Source: Hamadaea tsunoensis DSM 44101 (GTDB taxonomy: Bacteria > Actinomycetota > Actinomycetes > Mycobacteriales > Micromonosporaceae). From it: a stretch of 64,000 bases of DNA. Both the position numbers and the translations under genes were made by a program. Each line of letters begins with the position of its first letter. Position 1 is the first letter of the stretch. The stretch lies in the NCBI RefSeq assembly GCF_000428945.1, contig NZ_KE386821.1, positions 59,330 to 123,329 of the forward strand, given 5' to 3'. This document shows, piece after piece, positions 24,505-34,139 of the stretch. The notes below the pieces were generated by a model that did no database searches, was not told the DNA's origin, and saw only the letters and a program-made list of their open reading frames with translations.

Positions 24505-26001
24505 TCACGAGATCGGGTAGAGCTGCCCGGCGTTGTGCACGGTGGCGGAGAAGTCCACCTTCCTGCCGTCCACTGTGTACACGTACCGGTCGAGGCGGCG
24601 GATCTCCGGCCGGTGTTCGAGGTACGCGGTCATCGCCTGGATCTCGGTCGGCGTCAGCCAGTGCGGCGGGTCGGAGATCGCCCGGAAGCCGCAGATGTCG
24701 GCGAGGTCGCGCAGCAGGTCGGCCTGCTGGTCGGTGAGCAGGTTCAGCCGGCTGCGGAAGTAGACGACGTCGGGGTCGATCTCGATCAGCCGGGCCTGCC
24801 ACAGCCGGTGGACGGCGTTGACGACGGCGTTGCGGGCCATCGCGTCCGACGGGTCGGTGGAGGCGTAGTTGTCCCACATCGGCGCCACGTCCGGCCCGGT
24901 ACGCAGCCCGTCGAGGATGCCGAGCGACGGCAGCAGCATCCCGCCGCTGCCGAGCAGGTAGACGTCGTCGCCGGCGGCCGCCCGGATGAGTTCGAGGCCC
25001 TCCCGGTACGCCTGCTCGCGCCCGTACCCGTCGGGGCGTACGCCGGGCGCGGCGGCGGCGTTGATGAAGTCCAGTTTCAGGTAGCGGAATCCCCAGTCGT
25101 GCACCACCCGGCGGATGGTCTCGGCGACGTGCTCGCGCGCCTCCGGCCGGGCCATGTCGAGGGCGTAGTACGGGCCGCCCCAGTTGTTCCCGGCGACGGC
25201 CGGGTCGCCGTTCCCGTCGCGCAGCAGCAGCTCCGGCCGTCGCCGGGCGATCCGCGAGTGCGGCAGTGCGATGAAGGGCGCGACCCACAGGCCCGGGACG
25301 AAGCCGGCGTCGGCGATCCGGGTGGCCAGTTCGGTCATGCCGCCGGGGAACTTGGCGTTGGGGTGCCAGTCGCCGACGAGTTCCTCCCAGCCGTCGTCGA
25401 CCTGCACGACGTCGAACGGCAGCCCGCGCAGGTCGGCCACGTCCTTGGTGAGGTGGTCCTCGCTGACCGTCTCGTAGTAGGCGTACCAGCTGCACCAGAC
25501 GTTGCCGGCCCGGCGGTGGGTACGCCCGAGCCGCTCGCCGAGCAGCCGCGCGTAGTCGGCGAACACCTGCTCCTCCGGCCCGTACGCGAGGAACCAGTCG
25601 GCGCCGCCGGACTCGTACCAGCCGGCGAGGGTGTCCTGGTCGGCGACCAGCCGGGGGACGTCGAGGCCGAGCGCGCCGAGCAGGAGCACCTGGCCGTGCT
25701 CGTCGCTGAGGGCGGCGACCGCGGAGGAGTGGTGCCGGTTCGGGTCGTCCCACTGCGGGTCGTCGGCGGTGACGAGGCGGTCGGGGTTGGCGATGCGCAG
25801 CGGCGGTTCGGACAGCCGGCGCCAGCCGCAGGGGCTCCACGAGTTCCAGCCGTGCCGGTAGAACAGCGCGTCGCCCATGCCGTGCAGGACGGCCACCCGG
25901 CCCGGCGGCAGCAGCAGCCCTCCCTCGGTCGGCTGCGGGGCGCCCGGCCCGGTCAGTTCGACCGCCAGGGTCCGGCCAGCCACCTCGACGAGCGTTGCCA
26001 T
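24505..26001 (-). CDS. GH36 alpha-galactosidase
   Basis: A 498-residue GH36/GH-D clan protein. FDVVQVDDGWEELVGDWHPN is the substrate-binding loop. FRYLKLDFINAAA carries the nucleophile Asp (KLDF, near residue 307). TGPDVAPMWDNYAS carries the likely acid/base Asp near 370. It lacks a signal peptide, so it acts in the cytoplasm. It is shorter than the 700-residue GH36 enzymes, lacking much of the N-terminal beta-sandwich. The ATG at 26001 has the RBS AAAGGAGA. It is the last gene of the sugar ABC operon, implying import of an alpha-galactoside before cleavage. Confidence 0.9.
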   Translation of the reverse strand: MATLVEVAGRTLAVELTGPGAPQPTEGGLLLPPGRVAVLHGMGDALFYRHGWNSWSPCGWRRLSEPPLRIANPDRLVTADDPQWDDPNRHHSSAVAALSDEHGQVLLLGALGLDVPRLVADQDTLAGWYESGGADWFLAYGPEEQVFADYARLLGERLGRTHRRAGNVWCSWYAYYETVSEDHLTKDVADLRGLPFDVVQVDDGWEELVGDWHPNAKFPGGMTELATRIADAGFVPGLWVAPFIALPHSRIARRRPELLLRDGNGDPAVAGNNWGGPYYALDMARPEAREHVAETIRRVVHDWGFRYLKLDFINAAAAPGVRPDGYGREQAYREGLELIRAAAGDDVYLLGSGGMLLPSLGILDGLRTGPDVAPMWDNYASTDPSDAMARNAVVNAVHRLWQARLIEIDPDVVYFRSRLNLLTDQQADLLRDLADICGFRAISDPPHWLTPTEIQAMTAYLEHRPEIRRLDRYVYTVDGRKVDFSATVHNAGQLYPIS

Positions 26002-26071
26002 GCTTCTCCTTTGGTAAGAGGTGCGGCGGGGCGCGTACGCCCCGCCGCACGACAGGTTGTGCGGGGTCGTG

Positions 26072-27441
26072 CTACTTGAACAGCGCGTTGACCTGGTCGT
26101 TGGCCTTCTTCAACGTGTCACCGGCGCCGGCCTGGCCGAGGACGACCGACTGGATCGCGTCTTGGATGGCCTGGCTGACCTCGTTGCCGTGGTCGGTGAT
26201 GGGCAGGAAGAAGGTGCCGCCGGACGCCTTGGCCTCATCGGTGAAGACGTGCACGTCCTGGCCCTTGGCCTGGTGGGCGGCCAGCGCCTTGTCGGTCGCC
26301 GAGCTGATCGCCGGGAAGACGACCGCGTTGGCGGCCACCAGGTCCTGGCAGTCGGTGGAGCCGAGGAACTTGACCCACTTCCACGCCTCCTCCTGGTGCT
26401 TGGTGCCGGCGTAGATGGCGTCGGACAGCCCGTTGATGGCGGACTTGCGGCCCTGCGGACCGGTCGGCAGCGGGGCGAAGGACCGGTCGGCAGCGGGGCG
26501 AACGCGTACTTCTGCTTGGCGCCGGAGCCGAGGTAGGAGTTGATGGTCCAGGAGCCGACGATCGTGAGGGCGCCCTGGCCGGCGTCCATCACGGCGTCCC
26601 GGCTGAGGGTCGACTGCTTGTCGAACTTGGGCGCGTAGCCCTTGTCGATCAGGTGCGTGAACCAGGTGATGGTGTCGGCGAGCTTGGGGTCGTCGAAGTT
26701 GTAGTGCGTGCCCCACGGGTTCTTGTCGAGGTAGGTGAACCCGTTGCTGACGGCCAGGTCGCCCCAGCCGTTCTGGCCCTGGGAGCCGTCGCCCCACTCG
26801 GGCAGGAAGCCGTAGACCTTCACGTGGGCCTTGTCGAAGGCGGGGTCGAGACCGTTGTGGCCCTTGGCGTCCACGGTCGCGGCCGCGACGGCCTGCTCGA
26901 AGCTGCCGCCGTCGGTCGGGTTCCAGGTCAGGTTGGCGAGGTCCACGCCGGTCTTGGGGGCGAGCGCGGTGTTGTAGACGATCGCCATCGTGTCCCAGTC
27001 CTTCGGCAGGCCGTAGCGCTTGCCGTCCTTCACGAACAGGTCCGCGAGCCCGGCCTGGTACTGGTTCAGGTCGACCTTGTCCCGGTCGATGAACGGCTGG
27101 ATGTCGAGGATCTGGCTGCTGGACACGAACTGCGGGTAGTACGAGGCGTGGTCGGTCCACACGTCGGGGGCGTCACCGGAGGCGAGCTGCGTGGTGAGGT
27201 TCTGCCAGTACTGCCCCCACGCCGTCTGGGTGAGCTTGACGGTGATGTTCGGGTTGGCCGTGTGGAACGCGTCCGCGCAGGCCTGGTACGACGCCTTCTG
27301 GTTGTCGTCCCAGAGCCAGTAGTTCAGGGTCACGGCTCCGCCCGAGCCGCCGTCCTTCGAGTCGTCGGAGCAGGCCGCAAGGGTGGTAGCGCCGAGCACG
27401 ACGGCGAGCAGCGTCGCTGCCGTCTTGTGTCGTCGGTTCAT
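26072..27441 (-). pseudogene. Sugar ABC transporter substrate-binding lipoprotein, frameshifted by a 23-bp duplication
   Basis: The intact version would be a 448-residue family 1 sugar-binding lipoprotein. The signal peptide ends in a lipobox (TTLAAC). The protein continues TLNYWLWDDNQKASYQACAD and ends KKANDQVNALFK. At 26457-26502 a 23-bp sequence is repeated exactly in tandem. Translation after KYAFAPLPTGP therefore shifts frame and continues into an unrelated Pro/Arg/Ser-rich tail. Removing one copy restores TGPQGRKSAINGLSDAIYAG and the normal C terminus. The two permease genes and GH36 in the operon look intact. Either the strain has lost import of this sugar, or the duplication is an assembly error or a reversible switch. 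Confidence 0.9.
26457..26502. repeat. Exact 23-bp tandem duplication
   Basis: The 23 bases at 26457-26479 (GGACCGGTCGGCAGCGG and the next six) are followed directly by an identical copy at 26480-26502. Both translate as the same segment FAPLPTGP in different frames. The absence of any mismatch implies a recent event. Confidence 0.97.
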
Positions 27442-27478
27442 CGGTGTCCTTTCCAAGGGGTGTATCCGGGCGTGCGGG

Positions 27479-28363
27479 TCACTTGATGCCGGTGAAGTTG
27501 AGGGACTGCACCAGCCGCTTGCCGAGGAAGATCAGCAGGATCAGCACAGGGACGACGGACAGGGTGGAGGCGGCCATCAGGCCGGTCCAGTCCGGTTGGG
27601 TGTTGGGGGATTGCTGCAGGAACACGCCCAGGGCCACGGTCAGCACCCGGGTCTTCTCCTCCCGGCCGACGAGCAGCGGCCAGAGGAAGTCTTTCCAGGC
27701 CCACACCGTGGTGGTCAGGCCGATGGTGATCAGCGGGCCGCGGGTCATCGGCATGACGACCCGCCAGAACAGCCCCCACTGGCCCACGCCGTCGAGGACG
27801 GCGGCCTCCTCGACCTCGGCCGGGACCGACAGGAAGAACTGGCGCAGGAAGAACACCGCGAACGGGGTCATCAGCAGGGAGGGCGCGGCCATGCCGAGGA
27901 AGGTGTTCATCAGGTCGAGGTTCTTCACCAGGGTGAAGTTGGGCAGCAGGGTGAAGATCGGCGGCACCATGAGGGCGCCGACGAGGATGCCGAACAGCAG
28001 GTCGCGGCCGGGGAAGCGGAGCCGGGCGAAGGCGTACCCGGCCATGGCGCAGAAGAACGTCTGCACGCCGGCGATCAGGCCGCAGTAGATCACCGAGTTG
28101 AGGGTGTAGCGCAGGAAGTCGATCTGCGCGCCCGAGCCGCCGGCCGCGCGCGCCTCCTCCGCGCTGACCAGCCCGAGTACGCGTTCGAAGTTGATCAGCG
28201 TCGGGTGCTGCGGGAACAGCCGGCCGTTGTCGGCGAAGAGGTCGTTCGCCGGGGTCAGGGCGGTACGCACCATCCAGAGGAACGGGAAGATCGTGATGAT
28301 GATCGAGAAGCCGAGCGCGCACCAGGCCAGCAGCCGGCCAGGGGTCATCGTGGGGCGGTTCAT
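27479..28363 (-). CDS. Carbohydrate ABC transporter permease (MalG-like)
   Basis: A 294-residue permease with six membrane spans, beginning LLAWCALGFSIIITIFPFLW. The EAA loop that docks to the ATPase is seen as EEAAVLDGVGQWGLFWRVVM. The C terminus reads VQSLNFTGIK, typical of the MalG branch of CUT1 sugar transporters. No ATPase gene is present here, so a shared MsiK-type ATPase elsewhere is expected, as in other actinomycetes. It sits 12 bases after the first permease gene. It should import the oligosaccharide recognised by the (broken) binding protein. Confidence 0.93.
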   Translation of the reverse strand: MNRPTMTPGRLLAWCALGFSIIITIFPFLWMVRTALTPANDLFADNGRLFPQHPTLINFERVLGLVSAEEARAAGGSGAQIDFLRYTLNSVIYCGLIAGVQTFFCAMAGYAFARLRFPGRDLLFGILVGALMVPPIFTLLPNFTLVKNLDLMNTFLGMAAPSLLMTPFAVFFLRQFFLSVPAEVEEAAVLDGVGQWGLFWRVVMPMTRGPLITIGLTTTVWAWKDFLWPLLVGREEKTRVLTVALGVFLQQSPNTQPDWTGLMAASTLSVVPVLILLIFLGKRLVQSLNFTGIK

Positions 28364-28375
28364 GGCGGTGTTCTC

Positions 28376-29374
28376 CTAGCCCAGGTCGGAGCGGGAGGCG
28401 CGTAGCAGGCGCATCTGGACGAAGGTGAGGATGCCGAGGATCACGACGAGGACCATCGCGGCGGCCGAGGCGTACCCCATGTGGAAGTACGTGAATGCCT
28501 GCTGGTAGATGTAGTAGTAGATGACCCGCGTGGCGCCGACCGGGCCGCCCTTGGAGGTCACCGCGACCGTGTCGAAGATCTGGAACGAGCCGATCATCGA
28601 CACGACCAGCACCAGGGCGATGATCGGGCGCAGCAGCGGCAGCGTGACGTTGCGGAACATCCGCAGCTCGCCGGCGCCGTCGAGGGCGGCGCTGTCGTAG
28701 AGGTGCTGCGGGGTCTGCAGCATGCCCGCGTAGAACAGCAGGGCCGTGTAGCCGGTGTACGCCCAGGTGTTGACCAGCGCGACCGACGGCATCGCCCAGC
28801 TCGGCGAGGTGAAGAAGCCGATGTTGTCCAGCCCGACCGCGGTGAGCAGGTGGTTGACGAAGCCGAGGTTGGCGTCGAGGAGGAACAGCCAGAGCAGGCC
28901 GACGGTCACGTTGGGCACGAGCCACGGCACGAGGAGCATGGCGCGGACCCAGACCGACCTGGTCAGCCGGTGCATCAGGGCGGCCAGGCCGAGCGCCAGC
29001 ACCGTCTGCGACCCGATGTTGATCAGCACGTAGTACGCGGTGACCTTGAGCGAGTCCCAGAACTGGGGGTCGTGCACGAGCTTCGTGTAGTTGTCGGCGC
29101 CCACGAACGACGGCGTGTTGAGCAGCGAGTAGTCCGTGACCGAGAACCACACGCCGCGAATCGTCGGGTAGACGTAGAACAGCGCGAAGCCGATCAGCAC
29201 GGGGAGCAGGAACAACGGCGCCACCCGCCGGTCGTCCCGCTTGCGGCGCGCGGCCGCGCCGGCGGGCTGGGAACGGGGGCCGGACCGGCCGCCGCCGGGG
29301 AGGTCGGGCCGGCCGCGGCCGGACGCGGCCGTCGCCACGTTCGTGCCGGGGGTGCCCTGCGGCTGGGTCAACAT
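28376..29374 (-). CDS. Sugar ABC transporter permease (MalF-like)
   Basis: A 332-residue permease. A ~45-residue Gly/Arg-rich cytoplasmic extension precedes six membrane spans, the first at VAPLFLLPVLIGFALFYVYP. The EAA loop appears as YDSAALDGAGELRMFRNVTL. It pairs with the MalG-like protein to form the CUT1 channel. It is the first gene of the operon permease-permease-binding protein-galactosidase, an unusual order because the binding-protein gene normally comes first. A TTGACA-containing promoter lies about 50-80 bases upstream. Confidence 0.92.
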   Translation of the reverse strand: MLTQPQGTPGTNVATAASGRGRPDLPGGGRSGPRSQPAGAAARRKRDDRRVAPLFLLPVLIGFALFYVYPTIRGVWFSVTDYSLLNTPSFVGADNYTKLVHDPQFWDSLKVTAYYVLINIGSQTVLALGLAALMHRLTRSVWVRAMLLVPWLVPNVTVGLLWLFLLDANLGFVNHLLTAVGLDNIGFFTSPSWAMPSVALVNTWAYTGYTALLFYAGMLQTPQHLYDSAALDGAGELRMFRNVTLPLLRPIIALVLVVSMIGSFQIFDTVAVTSKGGPVGATRVIYYYIYQQAFTYFHMGYASAAAMVLVVILGILTFVQMRLLRASRSDLG

Positions 29375-29426
29375 GATCGAAACCTGTCTGTGATTGGGCT
29401 CTTGCCTTCGTCGAAGACTCGCCCTA

Positions 29427-29457
29427 ATAATGCAATGGCTCAGCGAAACTTTGTCAA
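29427..29457 (-). promoter_or_regulatory. Candidate promoter of the galactoside ABC operon
   Basis: On the minus strand TTGACA (29452-29457) is followed by 19 bp and CATTAT (29427-29432), about 53 bases before the first permease start. CGAAAC occurs twice nearby on the plus strand (from 29379 and in AGCGAAACTTTG). CTTCG-T-CGAAG (29406-29416) is a small palindrome that a LacI or ROK repressor could use. Confidence 0.5.
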
Positions 29458-29574
29458 CACCTCATCGTCTCAAGTCGGAAACGGTCCGGACTGGACCGGC
29501 TCTGACGATCCGTGTATGCCCAGCTCCGCTAGCACATGCCTGTCTCAAGTCCAGCTCTGGAGGTCCGGCACAGC

Positions 29575-30972
29575 ATGGGTACCTCGACGCGAAAGCGCGG
29601 CCTCGCCGTGCTCGTCGCACTCCTCGCCACCGTGGCGGCCGGCGTACCGGCGACCCCGGCGGCAGCCCAGCAAGCCCCTTGGCGGCCGGTGCCGCCGGGA
29701 CCCGCCCCGGTCGTCAACCCGCTCACCGGCTTCATCCCGTACGCCGGGAGCTACAGCACGTTCCCGTACTCGATGGAGTGGTTCTACCTGCCGGTCAACG
29801 CGGTCATGTCCGGCCCGGACCGGCTCGACTGGTCCGCCGTGGAAAGTCAGCTGAACGCGATCGCCGCCCGCGGGCACCAGGCCGCGTTCCGCTTCTACCT
29901 GGACTATCCGGGCAAGCCGTCCGGCGTACCGCGGTTCCTGCTCGACGGCGGTCTCGTGACGCATTCCTACGACGACTACGGCAACGACGGGATCAGCGTG
30001 TCCCCGGACTACGACGACCCGGCCCTCGACACCGCCCTCGACACGTTCATCGCCGCCTTCGGCCACCGGTACGACGGCGACCCGCGGATCGGCTTCATCC
30101 AGCTCGGCCTGATCGGGTTCTGGGGCGAGTGGCACACCTACCCGTACGACGGCTGGGCGAAGCCGGAGAACTGGCTCGCCTCCGCCGCCGAGCAGGCCCG
30201 GGTCGTCAACGCGTACACCAGTGCGTTCCGGCGTACGCGGCTGCAGGTCCGGTATCCCGGCGCGGACAACGCGGCGGCGCCGGTCGGCTACCACGACGAC
30301 TCGTTCGCGGTGGAGACCCTGCCCGGGCCCGGCTGGCACTTCATGGACAAGATGACCCAGGCCGGGGCGACCGGCAAGTGGCTGACGCAGTCGATCGGCG
30401 GGGAGCTGCGCCCGGAGATCCAGGGCTGCATCTTCGACGCGCCGGCGGACTGCCCCGTCATCGAGGACTTCGCCGACAACGACTTTCCCGGCGGGGTCGC
30501 CCAGACGCACGTGTCCTGGCTGCTCAACCAGTACGCGTTCGCGCCCGGCTACACAGGTGGCAACTACGACCGGGCCCTCGCCGGTGCGCAGTCGATGGGC
30601 TACCGGCTGCAGGCGACCGGCGTGCGTACCACTGTGGACGGACGGCGGCACGAACTCGGCGTCGACGTGCGGATGCAGGATCTGGGCGTCGCCCCGTTCT
30701 ACTACGACTGGCCGGTGCAGATCGCGGCCGTCGACAAGCACGGCCGCATCGCGAAGACCTGGACCACGCCGTGGCGGCTGACGACGGTCACTCCGCAGGC
30801 CGCCGCGCAGTTCAGTACCCGGCTACCCCTACGCGACCTTCGTCCGGGCGCGTACACGCTGGTGTTGCGGGCGGCCAACCCGATGCCCAACGGGGTGCCG
30901 CTGCGCTTCGCCAACGCCGGGCAGGACCAGACCCTCACGGGCTGGCTGACCCTGGGCGGCATCCGCCTCTAG
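29575..30972 (+). CDS. Secreted DUF4832-type protein 1
   Basis: A 465-residue protein with a signal peptide (GLAVLVALLATVAAGVPATP; cleavage after AAA). The rest matches the DUF4832/DUF4874 family: NPLTGFIPYAGS near the start, FIQLGLIGFWGEWHTYP in the middle, GGELRPEIQ, and a C-terminal beta domain (FYYDWPVQIAAVDKHG, LRDLRPGAYTLVLRAANP). The family looks like a glycoside-hydrolase-type barrel followed by a beta-sandwich. The conserved Glu and His of GEWH are candidate active-site residues. It has no extra binding modules, unlike the two genes that follow on the same strand. It is divergent from the sugar ABC operon. Confidence 0.8.
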   Translation: MGTSTRKRGLAVLVALLATVAAGVPATPAAAQQAPWRPVPPGPAPVVNPLTGFIPYAGSYSTFPYSMEWFYLPVNAVMSGPDRLDWSAVESQLNAIAARGHQAAFRFYLDYPGKPSGVPRFLLDGGLVTHSYDDYGNDGISVSPDYDDPALDTALDTFIAAFGHRYDGDPRIGFIQLGLIGFWGEWHTYPYDGWAKPENWLASAAEQARVVNAYTSAFRRTRLQVRYPGADNAAAPVGYHDDSFAVETLPGPGWHFMDKMTQAGATGKWLTQSIGGELRPEIQGCIFDAPADCPVIEDFADNDFPGGVAQTHVSWLLNQYAFAPGYTGGNYDRALAGAQSMGYRLQATGVRTTVDGRRHELGVDVRMQDLGVAPFYYDWPVQIAAVDKHGRIAKTWTTPWRLTTVTPQAAAQFSTRLPLRDLRPGAYTLVLRAANPMPNGVPLRFANAGQDQTLTGWLTLGGIRL

Positions 30973-31033
30973 TAACACCCACAGACTCCGCGTCCCGTCC
31001 CAACCCGCCCCTCTACCCGGAGGTTGGTTTCGC

Positions 31034-34000
31034 ATGCGCAGTTCATCCCTGCGACGAAGGCTGTCAGCGGCGCTGCTGACGACCGCGCTCGTCGCTTCCG
31101 TCCTCACCGGCGGCCCCGCCGCGGCGTTCACCCCGACGCCGCACGGCGTACCGGCCCGGCCGGCGGCGCCCGCCACTCCCGACCCGGCCCTGACGGCACA
31201 CGCCCTCGCGTACGCCGACGGGGCGCTGGACAACCCGCTCAAGGGTTTCGCCCGCTACTACTTCCCCGGCGACAACGAGAACTCCGGCTACCCGCACTCG
31301 TTGCAGTGGAGCTACTTCGGCCTGTCCGAGGTGATGACCGACGCCGCCAACTGCAACAGCTACAACTGGACCGTCCTGGACAACGCGCTCAACGAGATCG
31401 CGTCCTACGGCAACCAGGCCGCGATCCGCTTCTACCTCGAATACCCCGGCGGCAGCGGCACCCACCCCGGCAACGCCATCCCGCACTGCTTCGACGGGCA
31501 CGTCACCTACCGCAACAACACGTACTGGGGCACCGTCAGCCCCGACTACGACAGCGCGTACCTGCTCACGGCGCTGGGCAACTTCATCGCCGCGTTCGGC
31601 GCCCGCTACGACGGCGACCCGCGGATCGGCTTCATCCACCTGGGTCTCATCGGCCTCTGGGGCGAGTGGCACACCTGGCCGTTCGACACCGACACGACCG
31701 GCGACAGCTACCCGAACCTGATGCCCACCGACGCGCACGCCGCGCAGATCATCACCGACTACGACAACGCCTTCAACAAGACCAAGCTGGAAGTACGCTA
31801 CCCGGACTCGGGCGGCGGCGGCGCCAACAACCTGGACGTCGGCTACCACGACGACTCGTTCTGCTACAAGGAGGGCAGCCCGCTCGCGGGCGTGACCCTG
31901 CCGCAGTCCCTCGGCGGCGCGAACTACGCGCAGCTGCAGCGCGCGCTCAACGTGGGCGTGGAGAACAAGTGGACCACCGACTCGATGGGCGGCGAGGTCC
32001 GGCCGGAGATCCAGTCCTCGGCGTTCTCGTTCTGGCCCGGCGGCTCCGGGCAGGTCGACAACATGAAGGCCTGCATCGAGCTGGAGCACACCACCTGGAA
32101 GATCAACCAGACCAGCCAGAGCTACGCGGCGACCGACGCCAACGTCGCGGCCGCCGTCCGGCTCATGGGCTACAACCTGAGCGTCAGCAACGCGTACTTC
32201 AAGAACTCGGCGACCGGCACGACCAACGTCGGCGTGCAGATCAAGAACGACGGCGTCGCCCCGTTCTACTACCCGTGGACGGTCACCCTCGGCGTCAAGG
32301 ACAGCACCGGAGCCGTCGTACGCAGCTGGGACACCTCCTGGGATCTGCGTACCGTGCAGCCGCTGAAGATCCGGGCGTTCCCGGACTGGGGCGTGGGATC
32401 GGACCCGACCTACCTCGACTACGGCTATCCGCAGTACTTCCAGTCGGCGGTCGACCTGTCGGGGCTCGCTTCCGGCGCGTACTCCCTGGTGTTGCGGGTG
32501 AAGAACCCGCTGGAGACGGTGTCGGCGAGCGCGAAGAAGTTCCGGTTCGCCAACGCCACCCAGGGCAGTGACGGCTGGGTCGGCCTGGGGTCGATGTCGG
32601 TGGGTTCGGGCGGCGGCGGGGACACCGCGGCGCCGAGCGTGCCCGGTGGCCTGGCGTCGCCGAGCCAGACGAGCGCGTCGATCAGCCTGACCTGGAACGC
32701 CTCGACGGACAACACCGGTGTCACCGGCTACCGCGTGCTGCGCAACGGTACGCAGATCGCCACCACCACGACGACCGGCTACACCGACGTCGGGCTGGCC
32801 GCCGGAACGTCGTACACCTACACGGTCGCGGCGTACGACGCGGCCGGGAACGTGTCGGCGGCGTCGAGCCCGCTGACGGTGTCGACGCAGACGGCCGGCG
32901 GGGGCGGTTCCCCGGCAAGCTACGAGGCCGAGGCGAGCGGCAACACCCTGGCGGGCGGGGCGGCGGTGTCCGCGTGCGGCCCGTGCTCGGGCGGTTCGAA
33001 GGTCGGCTACCTCGGCAACGGCGGCACGCTGACCTTCACCGGCGTGGCCGGCGGCAGCGGCGGCAGTACGCCGGTGACCGTCTACTACGCGTCGGCCGAG
33101 GCCCGGTCGGCGACCCTGTCGGTCAACGGCGGTACGCCGACCACGGTGAACTTCGCGGCCAGCGGCGGCTGGACGACGGTCGTCTCGGCGACGGTCAACC
33201 TGGCCCTGGCGGCCGGGAACAACACGATCACCGTGGCCAACGCGAGCGGATGGGCCCCGGACGTCGACCGGATCACGGTCGGGACCGGGGGAGCGGGGGA
33301 CACCGCCGCGCCCAGCGTCCCGACCGGCCTGACCTCGCCGAACCAGACGACCACGACGATCGGCCTGTCCTGGACGGCGTCGACGGACAACGTGGGCGTC
33401 GCGAGCTACCGGGTCTACCGCGGCACCACCCTGGCGGGAACGGCGACGACGACCTCGTTCACCGACACCGGCCTCACCGCCGGTACGCAGTACAGCTACA
33501 CGGTCCGGGCGGTCGACGCGGCGGGGAACGTGTCCGCGGCGTCGAGCGCGCTGAACGTCAGCACGTCGTCCGGCACCACACCGCCGCCCACCGGTCTGGT
33601 CGTGGACGACTTCGACGGCGTACCGACGTATCCGAGCACCGCGCTGAACGACCTCGGCCGGTGGACGGGCGGCAACTGCTTCCTCAACGGCGGCGGTTCC
33701 GGCGTCGAGTCGGGTGGCGCGCTCGCCTTGCAGTACAACAACTGCGGCTGGTTCGGCAGCGACGTGGCGACCGACGTGTCCGGCTACACCTACCTGGTCG
33801 TGCGGATCAAGGGGGCGGCCGGTGGCGAGCAGACGCACTTCACGCTCGGCCTCGGCGGCGTCACCCTGCCGTTCAACCAGTTCACCCTCAGCGGTGGCGG
33901 GCATCCGGTGATCACGACGGCCTACCAGGACGTCAAGATCCCGATGGTCGCCAACGGGATGAGCCGCACCAGCCCGGGGCAGCTCGCCCTGGCCTTCTGG

Positions 34001-34051
34001 TACGGCGGCGCGAGCACGGTCTCCATCGATTCGATCAGCTTCACCAACTGA
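31034..34051 (+). CDS. Secreted DUF4832-type protein 2 with FN3, CBM6-like, FN3 and a C-terminal binding-like module
   Basis: A 1005-residue secreted protein. The order is: signal peptide (1-32); DUF4832-type core (~50-520) with NPLKGFARYYFPG, LGLIGLWGEWHTWP near 212 and GGEVRPEIQS; FN3 (~533-617); a CBM6/35-like beta-sandwich (~629-750) starting YEAEASGNTLAGG and ending in WAPDVDRITV; FN3 (~757-845); and a C-terminal module (~855-1005) from DDFDGVPTYP to SIDSISFTN. The CBM-like part suggests attachment to a polysaccharide. The ATG at 31034 has GGAGGTT upstream. It begins 61 bases after DUF4832 protein 1 and may be co-transcribed. The function of the core is unknown. Confidence 0.82.
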   Translation: MRSSSLRRRLSAALLTTALVASVLTGGPAAAFTPTPHGVPARPAAPATPDPALTAHALAYADGALDNPLKGFARYYFPGDNENSGYPHSLQWSYFGLSEVMTDAANCNSYNWTVLDNALNEIASYGNQAAIRFYLEYPGGSGTHPGNAIPHCFDGHVTYRNNTYWGTVSPDYDSAYLLTALGNFIAAFGARYDGDPRIGFIHLGLIGLWGEWHTWPFDTDTTGDSYPNLMPTDAHAAQIITDYDNAFNKTKLEVRYPDSGGGGANNLDVGYHDDSFCYKEGSPLAGVTLPQSLGGANYAQLQRALNVGVENKWTTDSMGGEVRPEIQSSAFSFWPGGSGQVDNMKACIELEHTTWKINQTSQSYAATDANVAAAVRLMGYNLSVSNAYFKNSATGTTNVGVQIKNDGVAPFYYPWTVTLGVKDSTGAVVRSWDTSWDLRTVQPLKIRAFPDWGVGSDPTYLDYGYPQYFQSAVDLSGLASGAYSLVLRVKNPLETVSASAKKFRFANATQGSDGWVGLGSMSVGSGGGGDTAAPSVPGGLASPSQTSASISLTWNASTDNTGVTGYRVLRNGTQIATTTTTGYTDVGLAAGTSYTYTVAAYDAAGNVSAASSPLTVSTQTAGGGGSPASYEAEASGNTLAGGAAVSACGPCSGGSKVGYLGNGGTLTFTGVAGGSGGSTPVTVYYASAEARSATLSVNGGTPTTVNFAASGGWTTVVSATVNLALAAGNNTITVANASGWAPDVDRITVGTGGAGDTAAPSVPTGLTSPNQTTTTIGLSWTASTDNVGVASYRVYRGTTLAGTATTTSFTDTGLTAGTQYSYTVRAVDAAGNVSAASSALNVSTSSGTTPPPTGLVVDDFDGVPTYPSTALNDLGRWTGGNCFLNGGGSGVESGGALALQYNNCGWFGSDVATDVSGYTYLVVRIKGAAGGEQTHFTLGLGGVTLPFNQFTLSGGGHPVITTAYQDVKIPMVANGMSRTSPGQLALAFWYGGASTVSIDSISFTN

Positions 34052-34076
34052 TTCCACCGGTTCCGACCACTCAGCC

Positions 34077-34109
34077 GGCCCGGGGGTGCTGGGAGCGCAC
34101 CCCCGGGCC
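34077..34109 (+). terminator. GC-rich hairpin between the DUF4832 genes
   Basis: Perfect 13-base arms GGCCCGGGGGTGC (34077-34089) and its complement (34097-34109) enclose a 7-base loop. It begins 25 bases after the stop of protein 2. It could stop or attenuate transcription before protein 3. Confidence 0.75.
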
Positions 34110-34139
34110 TCTTCCGCTCACGGAAAGGGATCCGTGTCC

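Noticed and set aside
22909-26079. 1056-codon plus-strand open frame
   Set aside because: It lies opposite the hydrolase and GH36 genes, both with clear catalytic motifs and RBSs. Its composition is that of an antisense shadow.
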